Shown here: positions 7,807 through 9,382 of the stretch, piece after piece
How positions within the stretch are numbered: position 1 is the first letter of the stretch
How the letters are laid out: the number at the start of each line of letters is the position of its first letter
DNA from: CAG-492 sp035388585
GTDB taxonomy: Bacteria; Bacillota; Clostridia; TANB77; CAG-508
Assembly (NCBI GenBank): GCA_035388585.1
Contig: DAOOQE010000033.1
Coordinates: 1-9,382, forward strand
Direction: 5' to 3'
DNA length: 9,382 bases
Translations under genes and position numbers: made by a program
The notes under the pieces: generated by a model
What the model saw: the letters and a program-made list of their open reading frames with translations, nothing else
Told to the model about the DNA's origin: nothing
The model's database searches: none

Positions 7807-9358
7807 TGTCTGTATCCCCACTTTCTTCTGAAATCAAATTAATGATTTCATTTTCGTTTGCATCTTTCAAATATAAAAATACAATTATTGTTACTAATTT
7901 AATCAAATTATTTTGTTTTCCATTAATTATATCAATATAATATAAATAATACTTCTTTTCATTTAATAGAGATTCAACTGTTCTATTATATAAAACTGGG
8001 GAAAAAGACACTTCTTTTTCTTCTTCATATTTTTCAACTGTAATATTTAGTTTTTTACCAAGATAATCTTCTTTAAACTTCTTTTCTATTTGTATAATTT
8101 TATCTAAAGATTCTTGCTATTTTTCTAATATTTTTGATAAAATTTCTTTTACTTCTTGGTTTTTATCGTTATATTTATTATAAAGATAAGAAGTTATTGA
8201 TTTATATGTTAGTTCTGGTAATTCTGATTTTAATGTTTTATTCTAATCTCCAATTATTAAATCATTGATCTATTGTCTAAATATTGTTTTTATTGCTGGC
8301 TGATCGTTTTCTTTATCATATTTTGTTATGTTTTCTATTGGACTCCAAAAAAATTTATTTAATTCAGAAAAATAATTTCTATCAACAAGTTTAACCATTT
8401 CATCTTTATTTGTTGAATCTCTAAATACAACTCCTTCAATATCATTTTTGTTATATAATTTATCCTCTAAATTTTTATTTATTGATTTTAATAATAACTA
8501 TTTAATTTTTGTTTTTCTATTAAACATTTCCTCTATAATATTTGACATCTATGTTTTATATTGATCTCTTTTACTTATTGGAATACTATTTAATTTTAAA
8601 TTACAAGCTTCATCATTTGTATATTCTGGTATATCTTTATTTTTCTAATTCATAAAATCTTTAAAAGAATTTAATTCCTATTTTATTTGATTAAATACCT
8701 CTTTATTCTAAAATTCAGGATAATTATTAACTTGTTCTATTTTTGATAATGTCCAAGACTCTTCTTTAACAACAGAAAATAAATTAACTGATTTTTCATT
8801 AACTTCTTCTAATTCATACTGTTTTATTTTAAATGTAAAAACAGAATTTTTGCTTAATAGCTCATCTATAAAAATATCAAAAGTCTATTCGTTTAATTTT
8901 TCTGTTTCATACTCTTTGTTATCTAAAATAACTATACCACCAAGAGGTCTTATAATAATTAGCATACCATATTTATTTCCATAATATAATATATTTCCAT
9001 TTAATGGTGGTACTATTTCGCATTCAAAAGAATAATTCTTTTCTTTTGGAAAATATTTTTCAAAAATCTATTTATTTTTATTGTATATTTCAGACATAAA
9101 CTTATGCTAACTTCGTATATTATTATAAATATAAGTTTTTCCCCATTCTGTATAATCTTTTTTTAATTCTATTTGATTTTTAGAAATTCTGCACTAATAA
9201 ATTTTATCTTCTATAATAGAGAATGATATATTCTAAACTCCATCAACTTTTACACTCTATAATAAAGTTTCATCTGGATTTATAATATTATCAACCCATT
9301 GGATAAATTTCTTATTTTCTAAATCTTCTATATGAATAATACCTTCTGTTAATATCAT
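7793..9358 (-). CDS. Putative ATP-dependent polynucleotide ligase (RNA/DNA ligase family), 521 aa
   Basis: Frame of 522 codons ending in TGA, 14 TAGs read as Gln. Motifs of the covalent nucleotidyltransferase superfamily appear in order: motif I VKVDGVQNISF with the putative adenylated lysine at 37; a motif III-like FECEIV (111-116) followed by YGMLIII; motif IV IEGVVFRD (308-315); and motif V MVKLVDRNYFSEL (321-333). T4 RNA ligase 2 has its lysine at 35 and a similar KNSKFSE ending to motif V. The enzyme would seal nicks or breaks in RNA or DNA. The gap between motifs III and IV is about 195 residues, longer than usual, and the C-terminal 190 residues, mostly helical and charged, match nothing I know. 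AAAGGTGTT at 9365-9373 supports the start. The gene overlaps the portal start, so the two are probably translated from one mRNA. The assignment rests on short motifs only; RNA versus DNA substrate is undecided. Confidence 0.65.
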
Positions 9359-9382
9359 TTTCTCAACACCTTTATTAAATAT

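Noticed and set aside
60..9358. A cluster of pseudogenes or sequencing errors, since standard-code frames are all broken
   Set aside because: The breaks are exclusively TAG, never TAA or TGA and never frameshifts, and family motifs stay in one frame over hundreds of codons. Decay would not be so selective.
60..9358. Ciliate-type code (TAA and TAG both Gln) or TGA reassignment
   Set aside because: TAA ends the portal, protease and neck frames, and TGA ends the capsid, scaffold, small-protein and ligase frames, each followed at once by a new gene start. Both remain stops.
60..9358. Pyrrolysine or another special amino acid at TAG
   Set aside because: More than 100 TAGs in ordinary structural genes, alternating with CAA/CAG in similar contexts, point to wholesale reassignment to a common residue. 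Still, only alignment or peptides can prove Gln.
1..9382. A suppressor tRNA or other tRNA gene in the window
   Set aside because: Nearly all the sequence is coding, and the gaps (at most about 130 bp) contain no cloverleaf arms or T-arm GTTCGA-like motif that I can see.

Overview
The window reads as a compact virion head module from a large, AT-rich tailed phage of the T4 type (contractile-tail myovirus lineage, HK97-fold capsid). It uses a reassigned genetic code in which TAG is sense, most likely glutamine (translation table 15). In the standard code every gene is shattered by in-frame TAGs. With TAG read as Gln, seven long reading frames appear back to back, all on the minus strand, and each ends at TAA or TGA. 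I count about 113 in-frame TAG codons. This combination is known from TAG-recoded gut megaphages such as the Lak group and from some crAss-like phages. The capsid proteins are T4-like, so a Lak-like or other giant T4-like phage is the better comparison. The lineage assignment is inference.

Layout in the direction of transcription (right to left): a putative polynucleotide ligase (9358-7793); a gp20-like portal protein (7806-5788, overlapping the ligase by 14 bp); a gp21-like prohead protease (5700-4960); a long acidic scaffold-position ORF (4944-2863) with a second, well-placed ribosome binding site and ATG inside it at 4104; a gp23-like major capsid protein (2826-1357); a hairpin terminator (about 1305-1336); a small acidic protein (1228-791); a putative neck/head-completion protein (785-60); and the first codons of another gene running off the left edge (35-1).

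Portal, protease, scaffold and capsid protein are the parts needed to build and mature a prohead. The portal nucleates assembly, the scaffold fills the core, and the protease degrades the core and trims the capsid protein. The capsid protein carries an LTE|A site at residues 66/67, close to where T4 gp23 is cut. The neck protein would close the filled head. The ligase is an unusual neighbour for a portal gene.

Genes are tightly packed and mostly preceded by good Shine-Dalgarno sequences (GGTGAT, AAGGAG, GGGGG types). No intergenic stretch exceeds 130 bp. I see no tRNA, CRISPR array, insertion sequence or integrase. The suppressor tRNA needed to read TAG must lie elsewhere in the phage genome or come from the host.
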